From assembly GCF_014218275.1 (NCBI RefSeq), contig NZ_AP023213.1, positions 4,336,954 to 4,400,953 on the forward strand: 64,000 bases of DNA, read 5' to 3'. The DNA comes from Citrifermentans bremense. Lineage in GTDB: Bacteria > Desulfobacterota > Desulfuromonadia > Geobacterales > Geobacteraceae. A program made the position numbers and the translations under genes. The notes beneath the pieces are model-generated. The model was not told the origin of the DNA and made no database searches. It saw only the letters and a program-made list of their open reading frames with translations. Positions 8,311 through 17,142 of the stretch are shown piece by piece (positions within the stretch are counted from its first letter, which is position 1; the number at the start of each line of letters is the position of its first letter).

Positions 8311-9714
8311 TTACGGGGTGACCGATCCCTCCCCGTAAACGAGTTTCTTTTTCTTCAATTTCTCTATCAGCGTGGTCCGCTTCAGGTTGAGAAGCTCGGC
8401 GGCTTCCTTCTTGTTGCCGCCGCTTTTTTCCAACGCCTGAAGGATCAGTCGGTTCTCGAACTCCTCGACGGCGCTGTTCAGGCAGAAGCCGGTGTCGGGA
8501 AGGGTCATCGGCTCGCCGTGGAGCACGGGCGTGGTCCGGCCGCCGCGGTACTTCTCCGGGAGGTCGTGGATGTTGATGACCCCGGTCGCTTTGATGATCA
8601 CCAGCCGCTCGACCAGGTTCTCCAGCTCGCGTACGTTGCCGGGCCAGTCGTAGTTGCTGAGTATTTCCATCACCTGCTTGTCAAAACCTTGAACCTTGCG
8701 CTGCTTGCTCCGGTTGAACTTCTCCAGGAAGCTGTTCAGAAGCAGTGGCACGTCGGAACCCCGCTCCCGCAATGGTGGAAGCATGATCGGAATCACGGAG
8801 AGGCGGTAGTAGAGGTCCTCCCTGAACTCCTTGGAGGCCACCATGTGGTCCAGGTTCTGGTTCGTGGCGGCGATGATCCTGACGTCGACCTTCTTGGAAC
8901 GGGTCGAACCTACCGGCTCCAACTCGCGGCTTTGCAGCACGCGCAAAAGCTTCACCTGCAGGTTGGCTTTCATGTCCCCGATCTCGTCCAGGAACAGCGT
9001 CCCCTTGTCCGCCATCTCGAAGCGGCCGATGCGCGACGCTACGGCGCCGGTGAAGGAGCCCTTCACGTGTCCGAAAAGCTCGCTCTCCAAGAGTTCGTCC
9101 GGGATGGCGGCGCAGTTGAGCGCCACGAAGTTCTTGTCGGAGCGGTTGGAGAGGTCGTGAATGGCCCGTGCCACCAGCTCCTTGCCGGTACCGGACTCGC
9201 CCTGGATCAGGACGGTGGAATCGGAGGTAGCGACCTTCTCGATCATCTCGAAGAGCGAGAGCATCTTTTCGCTCTCCCCGATGATGTTGTTCAAGAGGGC
9301 TCTGTTCTTTATGCACGGTTTGGACCGAAAACTCTTGCTCTGCAAAGCCTGGTGCTCGAGCCCCCTCTTCACGTGGGTCTCCAGCTCCTCCAGGTTGAAC
9401 GGTTTTTCCAGGTAGAAAAAAGCCCCTGCCTTGAGGAGATTGGCAGTCATCTCGAAGTTGGCAAAGGCGGAGTAGGCTATGGTCACTATGTCCGGGCGAA
9501 TCGACTTCAATTGCTTGATGAACTCAAGCCCGTTGACCCTGGGCATCATGATGTCCGTTATCACCATCTGGACTTCGTGGAGTTCGATCTTTTGCAAGGC
9601 GTCCTGCCCGTCGAAAGCTTGGTAGACCTGGTACCCTTTGTAGCTCAGGAAGGCTGCTACGAAGTCACGGGTTTTCTTGTCGTCGTCAGCGATCAGAATT
9701 TTCGGCGTTTCCAT
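8311..9714 (-). CDS. sigma-54-dependent response regulator (NtrC/FleQ type)
   Basis: The 467-residue protein has a REC domain (acidic pocket ADDDKK, phospho-acceptor Asp in TDIMMP near residue 56, Lys in LEKPF), an AAA+ domain with Walker A GESGTGKE near 174, Walker B TLFLDEIGDM, an arginine finger region, and a C-terminal Fis-type HTH (KEAAELLNLKRTTLIEKL). It should activate RpoN promoters after phosphorylation. The sigma-54 contact loop reads GSFTGA instead of the canonical GAFTGA. The nearby chemotaxis operon and the co-directional transglycosylase suggest control of motility or envelope genes, but its partner kinase is not in the window. Confidence 0.93.
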   Translation of the reverse strand: METPKILIADDDKKTRDFVAAFLSYKGYQVYQAFDGQDALQKIELHEVQMVITDIMMPRVNGLEFIKQLKSIRPDIVTIAYSAFANFEMTANLLKAGAFFYLEKPFNLEELETHVKRGLEHQALQSKSFRSKPCIKNRALLNNIIGESEKMLSLFEMIEKVATSDSTVLIQGESGTGKELVARAIHDLSNRSDKNFVALNCAAIPDELLESELFGHVKGSFTGAVASRIGRFEMADKGTLFLDEIGDMKANLQVKLLRVLQSRELEPVGSTRSKKVDVRIIAATNQNLDHMVASKEFREDLYYRLSVIPIMLPPLRERGSDVPLLLNSFLEKFNRSKQRKVQGFDKQVMEILSNYDWPGNVRELENLVERLVIIKATGVINIHDLPEKYRGGRTTPVLHGEPMTLPDTGFCLNSAVEEFENRLILQALEKSGGNKKEAAELLNLKRTTLIEKLKKKKLVYGEGSVTP

Positions 9715-10038
9715 CGTTTCCCCGATTTCGGTTAAAGTTGCTCTGAATCAAGCCGATACAAAAACGGTGTTGCCCGGAACTATAGCGGGATATTTCGGCA
9801 ATGTCAATAAAATGACTTGCCTGTTGCCGCCTCCGGTGTCAATTATTTGCACTTGCCCCCGCAGGGGCGCCTTCCCAATCCGCTCATCCCCCTTAAACGC
9901 CGGTTCGAGCAGGGGTGCCGGGCGCAGCGCATGAGCAAAAAAAATATTCAACCTTTGGTTCAGGATACCGAATAGAGAAACTAATGCGGCGGGAGCCCGG
10001 CTTCCGCCGCCTATGATTTCACCGCACAGGGAGGGTCC
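9715..10038. other. intergenic region between the sigma-54 regulator and cheW
   Basis: This 324-base divergent spacer must carry promoters for both sides. It contains an A+T-rich patch around 9935-9960. I found no convincing sigma-70, sigma-54 (GG-N10-GC) or sigma-28 promoter. cheW has a GGGAGG ribosome site at 10029-10034. Confidence 0.5.
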
Positions 10039-10536
10039 ATGGAGACCGCACTCACGAAGGTAAAGAGCGAGGAATACGGGGGGGAGCTGATCCAGCTGGT
10101 GAGCTTCAACCTCGAAAAAGAGGAGTACGGCATCAACGTCCTTATGGTGCGGGAGATCATACGCATGCTGAACATCACCCGCGTCCCGAACACCCCGCAC
10201 TACGTGGAAGGGGTGATCAACCTGCGCGGCAAGGTGATCCCTATCATCAACCTGCGCAAGAAGTTCGACCTGATGGACTCGGAATACGATAAGCGGACCA
10301 GGATCATGGTCATGGAAGTGGTCGGCGAGCTGATGGGGTTCATCGTCGACGAGGTCTCCGAGGTGATCCGGATTTCCGAGAAGGAGATACAGCCCCCGCC
10401 CCCTGCGGTTTCCAGCGGCATCGAGCAGGAGTGCATGGCCGGGGTGATCAACCAGGCCGACCGCCTTCTGGTCCTGCTCGACCTGGAGCGGATGTTTTCT
10501 GCGGACGAGCGCAGGCTGTTCAGCAACGTAGGTTAA
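10039..10536 (+). CDS. cheW: chemotaxis coupling protein CheW
   Basis: A 165-residue CheW-domain protein that links receptors to the CheA kinase. Characteristic segments are LVSFNLEKEEYGINV, REIIRMLNITRVPN, EGVINLRGKVIPIINL and GVINQADRLLVLLDLE. It is the first gene of an operon continuing with cheA 40 bases downstream. No receptor (MCP) gene is present in the window, so the receptors must be encoded elsewhere. Confidence 0.95.
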   Translation: METALTKVKSEEYGGELIQLVSFNLEKEEYGINVLMVREIIRMLNITRVPNTPHYVEGVINLRGKVIPIINLRKKFDLMDSEYDKRTRIMVMEVVGELMGFIVDEVSEVIRISEKEIQPPPPAVSSGIEQECMAGVINQADRLLVLLDLERMFSADERRLFSNVG

Positions 10537-10576
10537 GGTACCCACGGGGGAACTCTCCCCCTTCCCGGAGCGCATC

Positions 10577-12370
10577 ATGGCTATAGACTGCGAAGATCAG
10601 GAGCTGCTTGAAGGTTTCCTTGCCGAAACCACCGAGCTTCTGGAAAAACTTGACGACGACCTCATCGCCCTGGAGAAGAGCCCGGAAGATGCCGAGCTAA
10701 TGAACCGGATCTTCCGCTCCATCCACACGGTCAAGGGGGCCTCCAGCTTCCTCGGGTTCGACATGCTGGTCAAGGTGACCCACAAGACCGAGGACGTACT
10801 GAACCGCCTGAGGAAAGGGGAACTCTTCCTCAACCCGGAGATCATGGATGTGATCCTCGAGGCGGTCGACCTGGTGAAGACGCTGGTGGCCGACATCAAG
10901 GGGGGCGACATTGTCGAGAGGGACCTCGAGGGGACCATCTCGAAGCTGATCCCGTTCCTCTCCGAAAACGCGACCGAGGCCACGGTGCTTGCCCCGAGCG
11001 CGGCTCAAAAGGAGAAGAGCGCAACTGCTCCTCCCGCACCCGAGTCGGCCGCGCAGCCGGCGCCGGAAGCGGCCCCCCAGGAAGCCGGCGCACCCGCGGC
11101 CGCAGCCACGGCACCTGTGGTGCAGCCCAAACCCCAGCAGGTCAAGGAGCCGCAAAAGCCCGCCCCCAAGGGTGAGGATCTGGCGGACAACTCCACCGTG
11201 CGCGTCGACGTGAAACGCCTGGACGACCTGATGAACCAGGTCGGCGAACTGGTGCTCGAGCGCAACCGGATGATCCAGCTGCACAGCGACTACCAGACCG
11301 GACTCGACCCGACAGGCTTCGGCGACGATTTCGGCAAGCTCTCCAAGAGGCTCAACTTCGTCACCTCCGAGCTGCAGATGCAGGTGCTCAAGATGCGCAT
11401 GCTGCCGGTGGAGAAGGTGTTCAAGAAATTCCCGCGCATCGTCAGGAACCTGGCGCGCGATCTGGGCAAGGAAGTCGACCTGGTCATCATCGGCGAGGAG
11501 ACCGAGCTCGACCGCTCCGTCGTCGACGAGATCGGGGATCCCCTGATCCACCTGATCCGCAACGCCCTGGACCATGGCCTGGAAACGCCTGACGAGCGCC
11601 TTGCCTCCGGGAAGGACCGTACCGGCACCGTGGTCCTCTCCGCCGCCCACGAAGGGAACCAGATCGTCATCAGCATCAAGGACAACGGCCGCGGAATAGA
11701 CCCGGAAAAGATCTCGAAGAAGGCCCTGGAGAAGGGGCTCGTCACCGAAGAGGCGCTAGCCTCCATGGGGAACCGCGAGATTCTGGACCTCCTCTTCCTC
11801 CCCGGCTTCTCGACCAAGGAGCAGACCACCGACCTCTCCGGCCGCGGCGTCGGCATGGACGTGGTCCGCACCAACATCCGGAAGCTCAACGGCATCATCG
11901 AGATCAAGAACGACGTCGGGCATGGCACCGAGTTCATACTGAAGCTCCCGCTCACCCTGGCCATCATCCAGTCCCTCCTGGTCGAGGTCGAGAAGGAGGT
12001 CTACTCCATACCGCTCGCCTCGGTCATCGAGACCATGAGGGTGAGCAAGAGCGAGTTCCACATGATCGGCGGCCAGGAAGTGCTGAAGCTCAGGGACTCG
12101 GTGCTTCCTCTTTTGCGGCTGCAGCAGACCTTCAGCTGCCAGGAGGTTTACACCGACCGCGACACCTGCTACGTGGTCATCGTCGGCGTGGCGGAAAAGC
12201 GCATCGGCCTCATCGTGACCAGGCTGCTGGGTCAGCAGGAGGTCGCCATCAAGTCGCTGGGCAAGTTCCTGGCCAACCTCCCGGGGATCGGCGGTTCGAC
12301 CATCATGGGAGACGGCAGGGTGGCGTTGATCGTGGACCCGATCGGCCTGATCGGTGGCGGGGCAGCCTGA
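10577..12370 (+). CDS. cheA: chemotaxis histidine kinase CheA
   Basis: The 597-residue protein has an N-terminal HPt domain with phospho-accepting His50 (RSIHTVKGASSFLG), an Ala/Pro-rich linker (about residues 135-205), a dimerisation domain, an HATPase domain (N-box NALDHGLE, G1 DNGRGID, G2 GRGVGMDVV) and a C-terminal CheW-like domain. No recognisable P2 response-regulator docking domain exists between HPt and the dimerisation domain; the flexible linker takes its place. It autophosphorylates and passes phosphate to CheB and to a CheY encoded elsewhere. It ends 10 bases before the cheR start. Confidence 0.96.
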   Translation: MAIDCEDQELLEGFLAETTELLEKLDDDLIALEKSPEDAELMNRIFRSIHTVKGASSFLGFDMLVKVTHKTEDVLNRLRKGELFLNPEIMDVILEAVDLVKTLVADIKGGDIVERDLEGTISKLIPFLSENATEATVLAPSAAQKEKSATAPPAPESAAQPAPEAAPQEAGAPAAAATAPVVQPKPQQVKEPQKPAPKGEDLADNSTVRVDVKRLDDLMNQVGELVLERNRMIQLHSDYQTGLDPTGFGDDFGKLSKRLNFVTSELQMQVLKMRMLPVEKVFKKFPRIVRNLARDLGKEVDLVIIGEETELDRSVVDEIGDPLIHLIRNALDHGLETPDERLASGKDRTGTVVLSAAHEGNQIVISIKDNGRGIDPEKISKKALEKGLVTEEALASMGNREILDLLFLPGFSTKEQTTDLSGRGVGMDVVRTNIRKLNGIIEIKNDVGHGTEFILKLPLTLAIIQSLLVEVEKEVYSIPLASVIETMRVSKSEFHMIGGQEVLKLRDSVLPLLRLQQTFSCQEVYTDRDTCYVVIVGVAEKRIGLIVTRLLGQQEVAIKSLGKFLANLPGIGGSTIMGDGRVALIVDPIGLIGGGAA

Positions 12371-12380
12371 GGGGAAGATA

Positions 12381-13253
12381 ATGGCATTAGACATGAAACC
12401 ATTCGACGCGAAAGCGGCCCCGAAGATCAACGAAAAGGACTTCGAGCAGCTTCGGGACTACATATACAACGTCTGCGGCATCTACTTCCACAGCAGCAAG
12501 AAGTACTTTCTTGAAAGCCGGCTGGCCCGCAGGATGGAGGCGACCGGCTGCAAGAGCCACAGCGACTACTACCAGTACGTCCGCGGCGCCGCTACCGGAA
12601 GGACCGAGCTCACCAAGCTTTTGGACGAGATCACCACCAACGAGACCTGCTTCTTCAGGAACATGCCGCAGCTGACCGCGCTGGAGAACAAGTTCCTCCC
12701 GGAGATAGTCGCGGCCAAGGGGAAGATCGGCTTCAAGAAGCTCCGCATCTGGAGCGCCGGCTCCTCGTCCGGGGAGGAGGCCTACACCATGGCCATGATC
12801 CTGCTCGAGAAAAGGGCAACCATCCTCAAGGACTGGATCATCGAGATCGTCGGCACCGACATCAACGAGACGGTGCTGGCCCAGGCCAAGGAAGGGATCT
12901 ACAACAGCTACTCGGTGCGCAACACCCCCGACTACTACCTGAAGAAGTACTTCAAGGAGGATGCGCCCGGAAAGTTCGTGCTCTCCCCGGAGGTGAAAAA
13001 GCTCGCCACCTTCAGCCAGTTGAACCTCTACGACGACAACAAGATGCTCTTCATGAAGAGCTTCGACTTCATATTCTGCGCCAACGTGCTGATCTACTTC
13101 GACACCTCGTCCAAGAGCAAGGTGGTTCAACATTTCTACAACAACCTGCAGCCTTACGGCTATTTCTTCGTGGGGCAGTCCGAGTCGCTGCACGGGGTGA
13201 ACGACAAATTCAAGACCGTACACTTCCCCGGCGGGTTCACCTATAACAAGTGA
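12381..13253 (+). CDS. cheR: chemotaxis protein methyltransferase CheR
   Basis: The 290-residue protein has the CheR N-terminal helical domain and a SAM-binding fold: SAGSSSGEEAYTMAMIL (motif I region), GTDINETVLAQAKEG and FDFIFCANVLIYFD. It methylates glutamates on chemoreceptors. The ATG at 12381, with GGGGA at 12371-12375, is chosen over an upstream GTG at 12354 that would overlap cheA. There is no C-terminal receptor-tethering TPR. Confidence 0.95.
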   Translation: MALDMKPFDAKAAPKINEKDFEQLRDYIYNVCGIYFHSSKKYFLESRLARRMEATGCKSHSDYYQYVRGAATGRTELTKLLDEITTNETCFFRNMPQLTALENKFLPEIVAAKGKIGFKKLRIWSAGSSSGEEAYTMAMILLEKRATILKDWIIEIVGTDINETVLAQAKEGIYNSYSVRNTPDYYLKKYFKEDAPGKFVLSPEVKKLATFSQLNLYDDNKMLFMKSFDFIFCANVLIYFDTSSKSKVVQHFYNNLQPYGYFFVGQSESLHGVNDKFKTVHFPGGFTYNK

Positions 13254-13263
13254 GGATGATGGT

Positions 13264-14163
13264 ATGGAAAAAGCAGCCCTGATGCAGACGGCTGAGGAGA
13301 TGGTGGAGAGCTTCGTCGACCTCCCCACCATCCCGCAGGTGGCCACCCGGGTCATCGAACTGCTGGATCGCCCGGGCGTCGAACTTGACGAGGTGGCCGA
13401 CATGATCCTGGCCGACCAGGTCCTCGCGGCCCGGGTCATCAAGATGGTCAACTCGCCGCTCTACAAGCCGGCGCTCCCGATAAAGTCCGTGAAAAGGGCC
13501 CTGATTTACCTTGGGTTCCGCCACATACGCGAACTTGCCTTCACCTGCTCCTTCGTGGACGTCTTCGAGGGGAGAGACGGCGTCTTCGACATCAAGAGCT
13601 TCTGGGAGCACTCCTTCGGGGTCGGCGTGGTGGCGAAGATCATCGCGCAGCGGGTGCGCTATCCCGACACGGAGAAGGCCTACCTGGTGGGGATCGTGCA
13701 CGACATCGGCGAGGTGTTTCTCTCCTACTACCGCCAGGACGCCTTCCGCGCCCTGCTCGACTCGGTGAAAGGACAGCCCTTCCGCCTGGTGGACAAGGAA
13801 GCCGAGTTCCTCGGGACCTCCCACAACGAGGTCGGCCTCTGCATCGCCAAGAAGTGGAACTTCCCGGCGGACTACCGCGAGGTGATCGCGCTGCACCACG
13901 CCCCCGAGGACGCGGTCATCGATCCTACCCTCTGCGCCATCGTCAACCTCGCGGACCTTTTCTGCTCGGTGCGCCAGCTCGACTACGGCGGGACTTCGTG
14001 GGTTTCCTTCAACCTGGCCGATGAAAAGGCCTGGGCCATACTCAAGGGGTACGCCCCGCACCTGGCAGACCTCGACGTCGAGCGTTTCTGCTACGAACTG
14101 GACGACCGCGTCCCCGAGATCCAGGACATGGTCAAATCGATCTTCCAGGGCATAGGAGCTTAA
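13264..14163 (+). CDS. HDOD-domain signalling protein in the che operon
   Basis: The 299-residue protein carries one HDOD domain: VDLPTIPQVATRVIELLD, NSPLYKP near residue 65, a degenerate HD-like GIVHDIGEVFLSYY near 145 and NEVGLCIAKKWNFP near 190. HDOD proteins are related to HD hydrolases but usually lack catalysis and act as signalling scaffolds. It sits between cheR and cheB, 10 and 8 bases from its neighbours, so it should be produced with the chemotaxis proteins. Its role there is not established. Confidence 0.9.
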   Translation: MEKAALMQTAEEMVESFVDLPTIPQVATRVIELLDRPGVELDEVADMILADQVLAARVIKMVNSPLYKPALPIKSVKRALIYLGFRHIRELAFTCSFVDVFEGRDGVFDIKSFWEHSFGVGVVAKIIAQRVRYPDTEKAYLVGIVHDIGEVFLSYYRQDAFRALLDSVKGQPFRLVDKEAEFLGTSHNEVGLCIAKKWNFPADYREVIALHHAPEDAVIDPTLCAIVNLADLFCSVRQLDYGGTSWVSFNLADEKAWAILKGYAPHLADLDVERFCYELDDRVPEIQDMVKSIFQGIGA

Positions 14164-14171
14164 GAATAGCC

Positions 14172-15248
14172 ATGTTTCCCGCCAGGCCTAACAAATTGAG
14201 GGTTCTCATCGTCGACGACTCTTCCTTCATGCGCATGGCGATCCGCGGCATCCTGGCCAAGTCGCCCGGGATTGAAGTGGTCGGAATCGCAGCGGACGGG
14301 TTGGAAGGGGTGGACAAGGCGCTGGCGCTCAAGCCCGACTTGATCACCATGGACGTGGAGATGCCCCGCATGGACGGCATCGCCGCCCTGAAGCAGATCA
14401 TGGCCAAGCAGCCGACCCGGGTGCTGATGGTCTCCACGCTCACCTGCGAGGGGGCGCGCGCCACCTTCGAGGCGCTGGAGGCAGGCGCCATCGACTACGT
14501 CCCCAAGAACGTGAGCGACTGCAAGGACGCCCAGGCGGTGTTCCAGGCGGCCCTCCTCGCCAAGGTGCAGGAAGCCGCCCTTTCCGCTCTCCCGAAGCGC
14601 GTCCTGACCGGCGCAGCCTTACCCAGGGTGGCGCAGCCGCCCCAGGTCCGCCCTTCGCAGTTCGCGCACCGCAGGATCGGCTATGTCGGCATCGGCGCCT
14701 CCACCGGCGGCCCGGTCGCGCTCCAGGAGGTGCTCTCCCGCATCCCGGTCAACTTCCCTCACGGCATAGTGGTGGCCATCCACATGCCCAAGGCCTTCAC
14801 CGGCCCCTACGCCGAGCGCCTGAACGCCAAATGCTCTCTCTCCATCAAGGAGGCCGTCAACGGCGATGTGGTGAAGGGTGGCCAGGTGCTGATCGCGCCG
14901 GGGGGTCAGCACACCACGCTGGTGCGCCAGGGGAGCAGTATCGTGGTCAGGACCGCTCCGACGACCGATTTCCCGCAGTACATCTACATCCCGAGCGTGG
15001 ACCAGATGATGACCTCTCTATGCGACGCCAGCAACGGCTCGATGCTCGGGGTGATACTGACCGGGATGGGCAACGACGGGTTCAAGGGGATGAAGCACCT
15101 GAAGGAAAAGGGAGGGCTGACCCTGGTGCAAAACGAGGCGACCTCCACCATCTACGGGATGCCCAGGGCCTGCATCGAGGGGCACGTCGCAGACGTGGTG
15201 CTGCCGCTGGACCAGATCGGATTCGAGATAGGGAAGATCGCCAGCTAG
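14172..15248 (+). CDS. cheB: protein-glutamate methylesterase CheB
   Basis: The 358-residue protein combines an N-terminal REC domain (IVDDSSFMRMAI, phospho-Asp in LITMDVEMPRMDG, Lys in YVPKN) with a C-terminal methylesterase whose catalytic triad is visible as Ser in GIGASTGGP, His in AIHMPKAFTGPYA and Asp in TGMGNDGFKG. It demethylates and deamidates receptors after phosphorylation by CheA. It is the last gene of the operon and converges on the small minus-strand gene with a 4-base overlap. Confidence 0.96.
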   Translation: MFPARPNKLRVLIVDDSSFMRMAIRGILAKSPGIEVVGIAADGLEGVDKALALKPDLITMDVEMPRMDGIAALKQIMAKQPTRVLMVSTLTCEGARATFEALEAGAIDYVPKNVSDCKDAQAVFQAALLAKVQEAALSALPKRVLTGAALPRVAQPPQVRPSQFAHRRIGYVGIGASTGGPVALQEVLSRIPVNFPHGIVVAIHMPKAFTGPYAERLNAKCSLSIKEAVNGDVVKGGQVLIAPGGQHTTLVRQGSSIVVRTAPTTDFPQYIYIPSVDQMMTSLCDASNGSMLGVILTGMGNDGFKGMKHLKEKGGLTLVQNEATSTIYGMPRACIEGHVADVVLPLDQIGFEIGKIAS

Positions 15249-15589
15249 CGCCGCCCGCGCACCAGGAGCCCGCGCTTTGTTACCTCGACACTGCAGCGCG
15301 AAAACCCCTCCCGCTTCAGGCGGAACAGGATGAACGGCGCGGCCGGCGCAAGGCAGTCAGGAAAGAACAGAAGCAGCTCCCCACCCACGTCCAGGAAACG
15401 CCCCATCCCCCCCCTGATCTGCAGCGGCTCGCACTCCCGCACCTCCCCCGCGACTCCCGGGTCCGGCGCCCCGCCCCGGGAAGGGAGCAGCGCCAGAAAG
15501 GAGAGCTGAAGCGTGCGCCAGGCGCGCCGCGGCAGCAGTCTCAGGGAGTCCGCCACCCGGCGCTTTTCCGAAAAGCCTTTCCCGCTCAC
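15245..15589 (-). CDS. small hypothetical protein coupled to the GAF gene
   Basis: A 114-residue basic protein with no recognised domain. It begins inside the last codons of the upstream GAF gene (4-base ATGA-type overlap), strong evidence that it is translated. The first half is Arg-rich; the second half (LDVGGELLLFFPDC, FILFRLKREGF) looks like a compact beta-rich domain, not clearly PilZ. Its 3' end overlaps the cheB stop from the opposite strand by 4 bases. Function unknown. Confidence 0.55.
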   Translation of the reverse strand: MSGKGFSEKRRVADSLRLLPRRAWRTLQLSFLALLPSRGGAPDPGVAGEVRECEPLQIRGGMGRFLDVGGELLLFFPDCLAPAAPFILFRLKREGFSRCSVEVTKRGLLVRGRR

Positions 15590-16083
15590 AGATGCCGGGC
15601 CAGCACGTTGGCGATAGCGCAGAGCGCTGCGAGCTCCGGCTCGGTGAACTTGCGCAGCGAGAGGCCGCCGTCAGCCCCCTTGCGGCAGACCTGCACCACC
15701 CCCACCAGTTCCTCCCCTTTCAGCATCGGGGCGCTCATGATCCTCTGGATCGGCGCCGTCTTCTCCTTTCCGAAGGACTCGAACACGAAGAGATGCGGCG
15801 TCGAGGCGAAGTTGTTGTTGAGGCTGCCGCGCTTTTGGCGCGCAGTGAGGGCCAAAAGCGAGCGGTCGGCGGTGAAGGGTATGGAGCCGGACTTCCTGAG
15901 GTCGTCGGGCCAGATGAAGCTGAACGCGTCCTGATCGCCGCCCAGCGCGAAGATCGCCACCTCGTGCTTATCCACGGCGAATATCCTGCAGAGCGCGTCG
16001 ACGGCGCTCTCCACCCTTTCCGCAGCCCCCGGCCGCGACGCAAGGAGCGCGTCCAGTCTGGCGCATATCTCTTCTAGTTTCAC
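15586..16083 (-). CDS. GAF-domain protein
   Basis: A 165-residue single-domain protein. The region from about residue 20 to the end has the alpha/beta pattern of a GAF sensor: VDALCRIFAVDKHEVAIF, a central FVFESF and IMSAPMLKGEELVGVVQVCRK, then a C-terminal helix. There is no attached output domain, so it may act by binding a partner. It lies 19 bases downstream of the retropepsin-like gene and overlaps the next small gene by 4 bases, forming a three-gene minus-strand unit. Confidence 0.75.
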   Translation of the reverse strand: MKLEEICARLDALLASRPGAAERVESAVDALCRIFAVDKHEVAIFALGGDQDAFSFIWPDDLRKSGSIPFTADRSLLALTARQKRGSLNNNFASTPHLFVFESFGKEKTAPIQRIMSAPMLKGEELVGVVQVCRKGADGGLSLRKFTEPELAALCAIANVLARHL

Positions 16084-16102
16084 CTCTACCTCCTTTGCCT
16101 TT

Positions 16103-17134
16103 TCAGAACCAGCGGATCAGCTGGTGCTCCATGTCGATCTGGTGCGGATGTTTCCCCAGGAAGTCCATGCCGAGGAGGCCGTCGTGCCCTCCCCCGCCGG
16201 CAAAAGGTATCACCTCCAGCTCCATCGAGGGGTGGGCGAAGGGACCCGCCTTCAAAAGCTCGACCCTCACTACCCGCGAGCGGACAAGGCTTCCGTCCGC
16301 CACCTCGGAAACCGAGGTGCGGGCGGAACGTAGGTCGATGGGAAGCCGGGTGAAAGCGGCTTCGTGCACCACGCTCCTGGTGGCGCCGGTGTCCACAACC
16401 AGCTCGACCTTTACCGTGACTCCACCGTGCCTGAGCGTCACCGGCACCAGCAGCTGGCCGTTCACCAGGCGCACCGGGGTCACCAGTTCGCCGCGGATCT
16501 GTTCGCTGCGGATCGGGGGAGCCGGCGCCGGCGCTTCCCGCTCCTTCAGGGGGAGCGGTTCCCCCTGTCCTTGATGGGGAGGCGCCTCCGCCCCTCGCGG
16601 CCGAAGCTGCGGGGCCTGCAGCGGCGCTTGTGCCTGCGCCGTACTCCTCATCGATGCCGCAACTCCCGGCTTCCCCTCCCCTTCTCGGCCGGCGGGGCCC
16701 GCGTTGAAGAGATAGCAGGCGAGGGCGCCGATCGTCAAGACTGCTGCGCCCCAGGCGGCAATGCGGGTTACCTCCTGCTGCTTCTCCCGGACCCCCGATC
16801 TTGACTGCGCCAAGAGTTGCTGCGCGTAGACCGACAGTTTCTTCTTCAGCAGCGGATCGGCGCACCCTTCAGACAACTCGGAAAAGACGGCAATGCCCCG
16901 CTTCCCTCCCCCCCGGACCAGCGGAATGGCGATGGAACTTACCAGCTCCAGGACGCAGTCGCGCGCCTTCTGGTACTCCTGCGACTTCTTCGGGGGGCCG
17001 AGTTCGGGAAGGATGGTGCGGCTCACCTCGTAGAGGGCCGCGATAAGCAGCGACTCCCTGGCTGCAGGATCCGCCTGCTGCAGCTCCAGCGCCACCTTTT
17101 CCTTGGCCTTGGCACAGAGATCTTCCACAGTCAC
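16103..17134 (-). CDS. membrane-anchored retropepsin-like aspartic protease
   Basis: The 343-residue protein has a soluble N-terminal helical domain of about 120 residues, one membrane helix (about 125-145), a Pro/Gln/Ala-rich linker, and a C-terminal retropepsin-fold domain with the catalytic motif LVVDTGATRSVVHEAAF and the second conserved segment GGHDGLLGMDFLGKHP. Retropepsin-like proteases work as dimers with one Asp per subunit. The orientation places the protease domain in the periplasm and the N-terminal domain in the cytoplasm. Its substrate is unknown; the GAF gene follows closely. Confidence 0.82.
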   Translation of the reverse strand: MTVEDLCAKAKEKVALELQQADPAARESLLIAALYEVSRTILPELGPPKKSQEYQKARDCVLELVSSIAIPLVRGGGKRGIAVFSELSEGCADPLLKKKLSVYAQQLLAQSRSGVREKQQEVTRIAAWGAAVLTIGALACYLFNAGPAGREGEGKPGVAASMRSTAQAQAPLQAPQLRPRGAEAPPHQGQGEPLPLKEREAPAPAPPIRSEQIRGELVTPVRLVNGQLLVPVTLRHGGVTVKVELVVDTGATRSVVHEAAFTRLPIDLRSARTSVSEVADGSLVRSRVVRVELLKAGPFAHPSMELEVIPFAGGGGHDGLLGMDFLGKHPHQIDMEHQLIRWF

Positions 17135-17142
17135 AGGTCACC

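Noticed and set aside
9715-10038. Sigma-54 or sigma-28 promoter ahead of cheW
   Set aside because: No GG-N10-GC pair with TTGC context nor TAAA-N-GCCGATAA match good enough to report.
15245-15589. Small minus-strand ORF as a shadow of cheB
   Set aside because: Only 4 bases overlap cheB, and it is coupled to the upstream GAF gene by a 4-base overlap, so I kept it as a likely real gene with moderate confidence.
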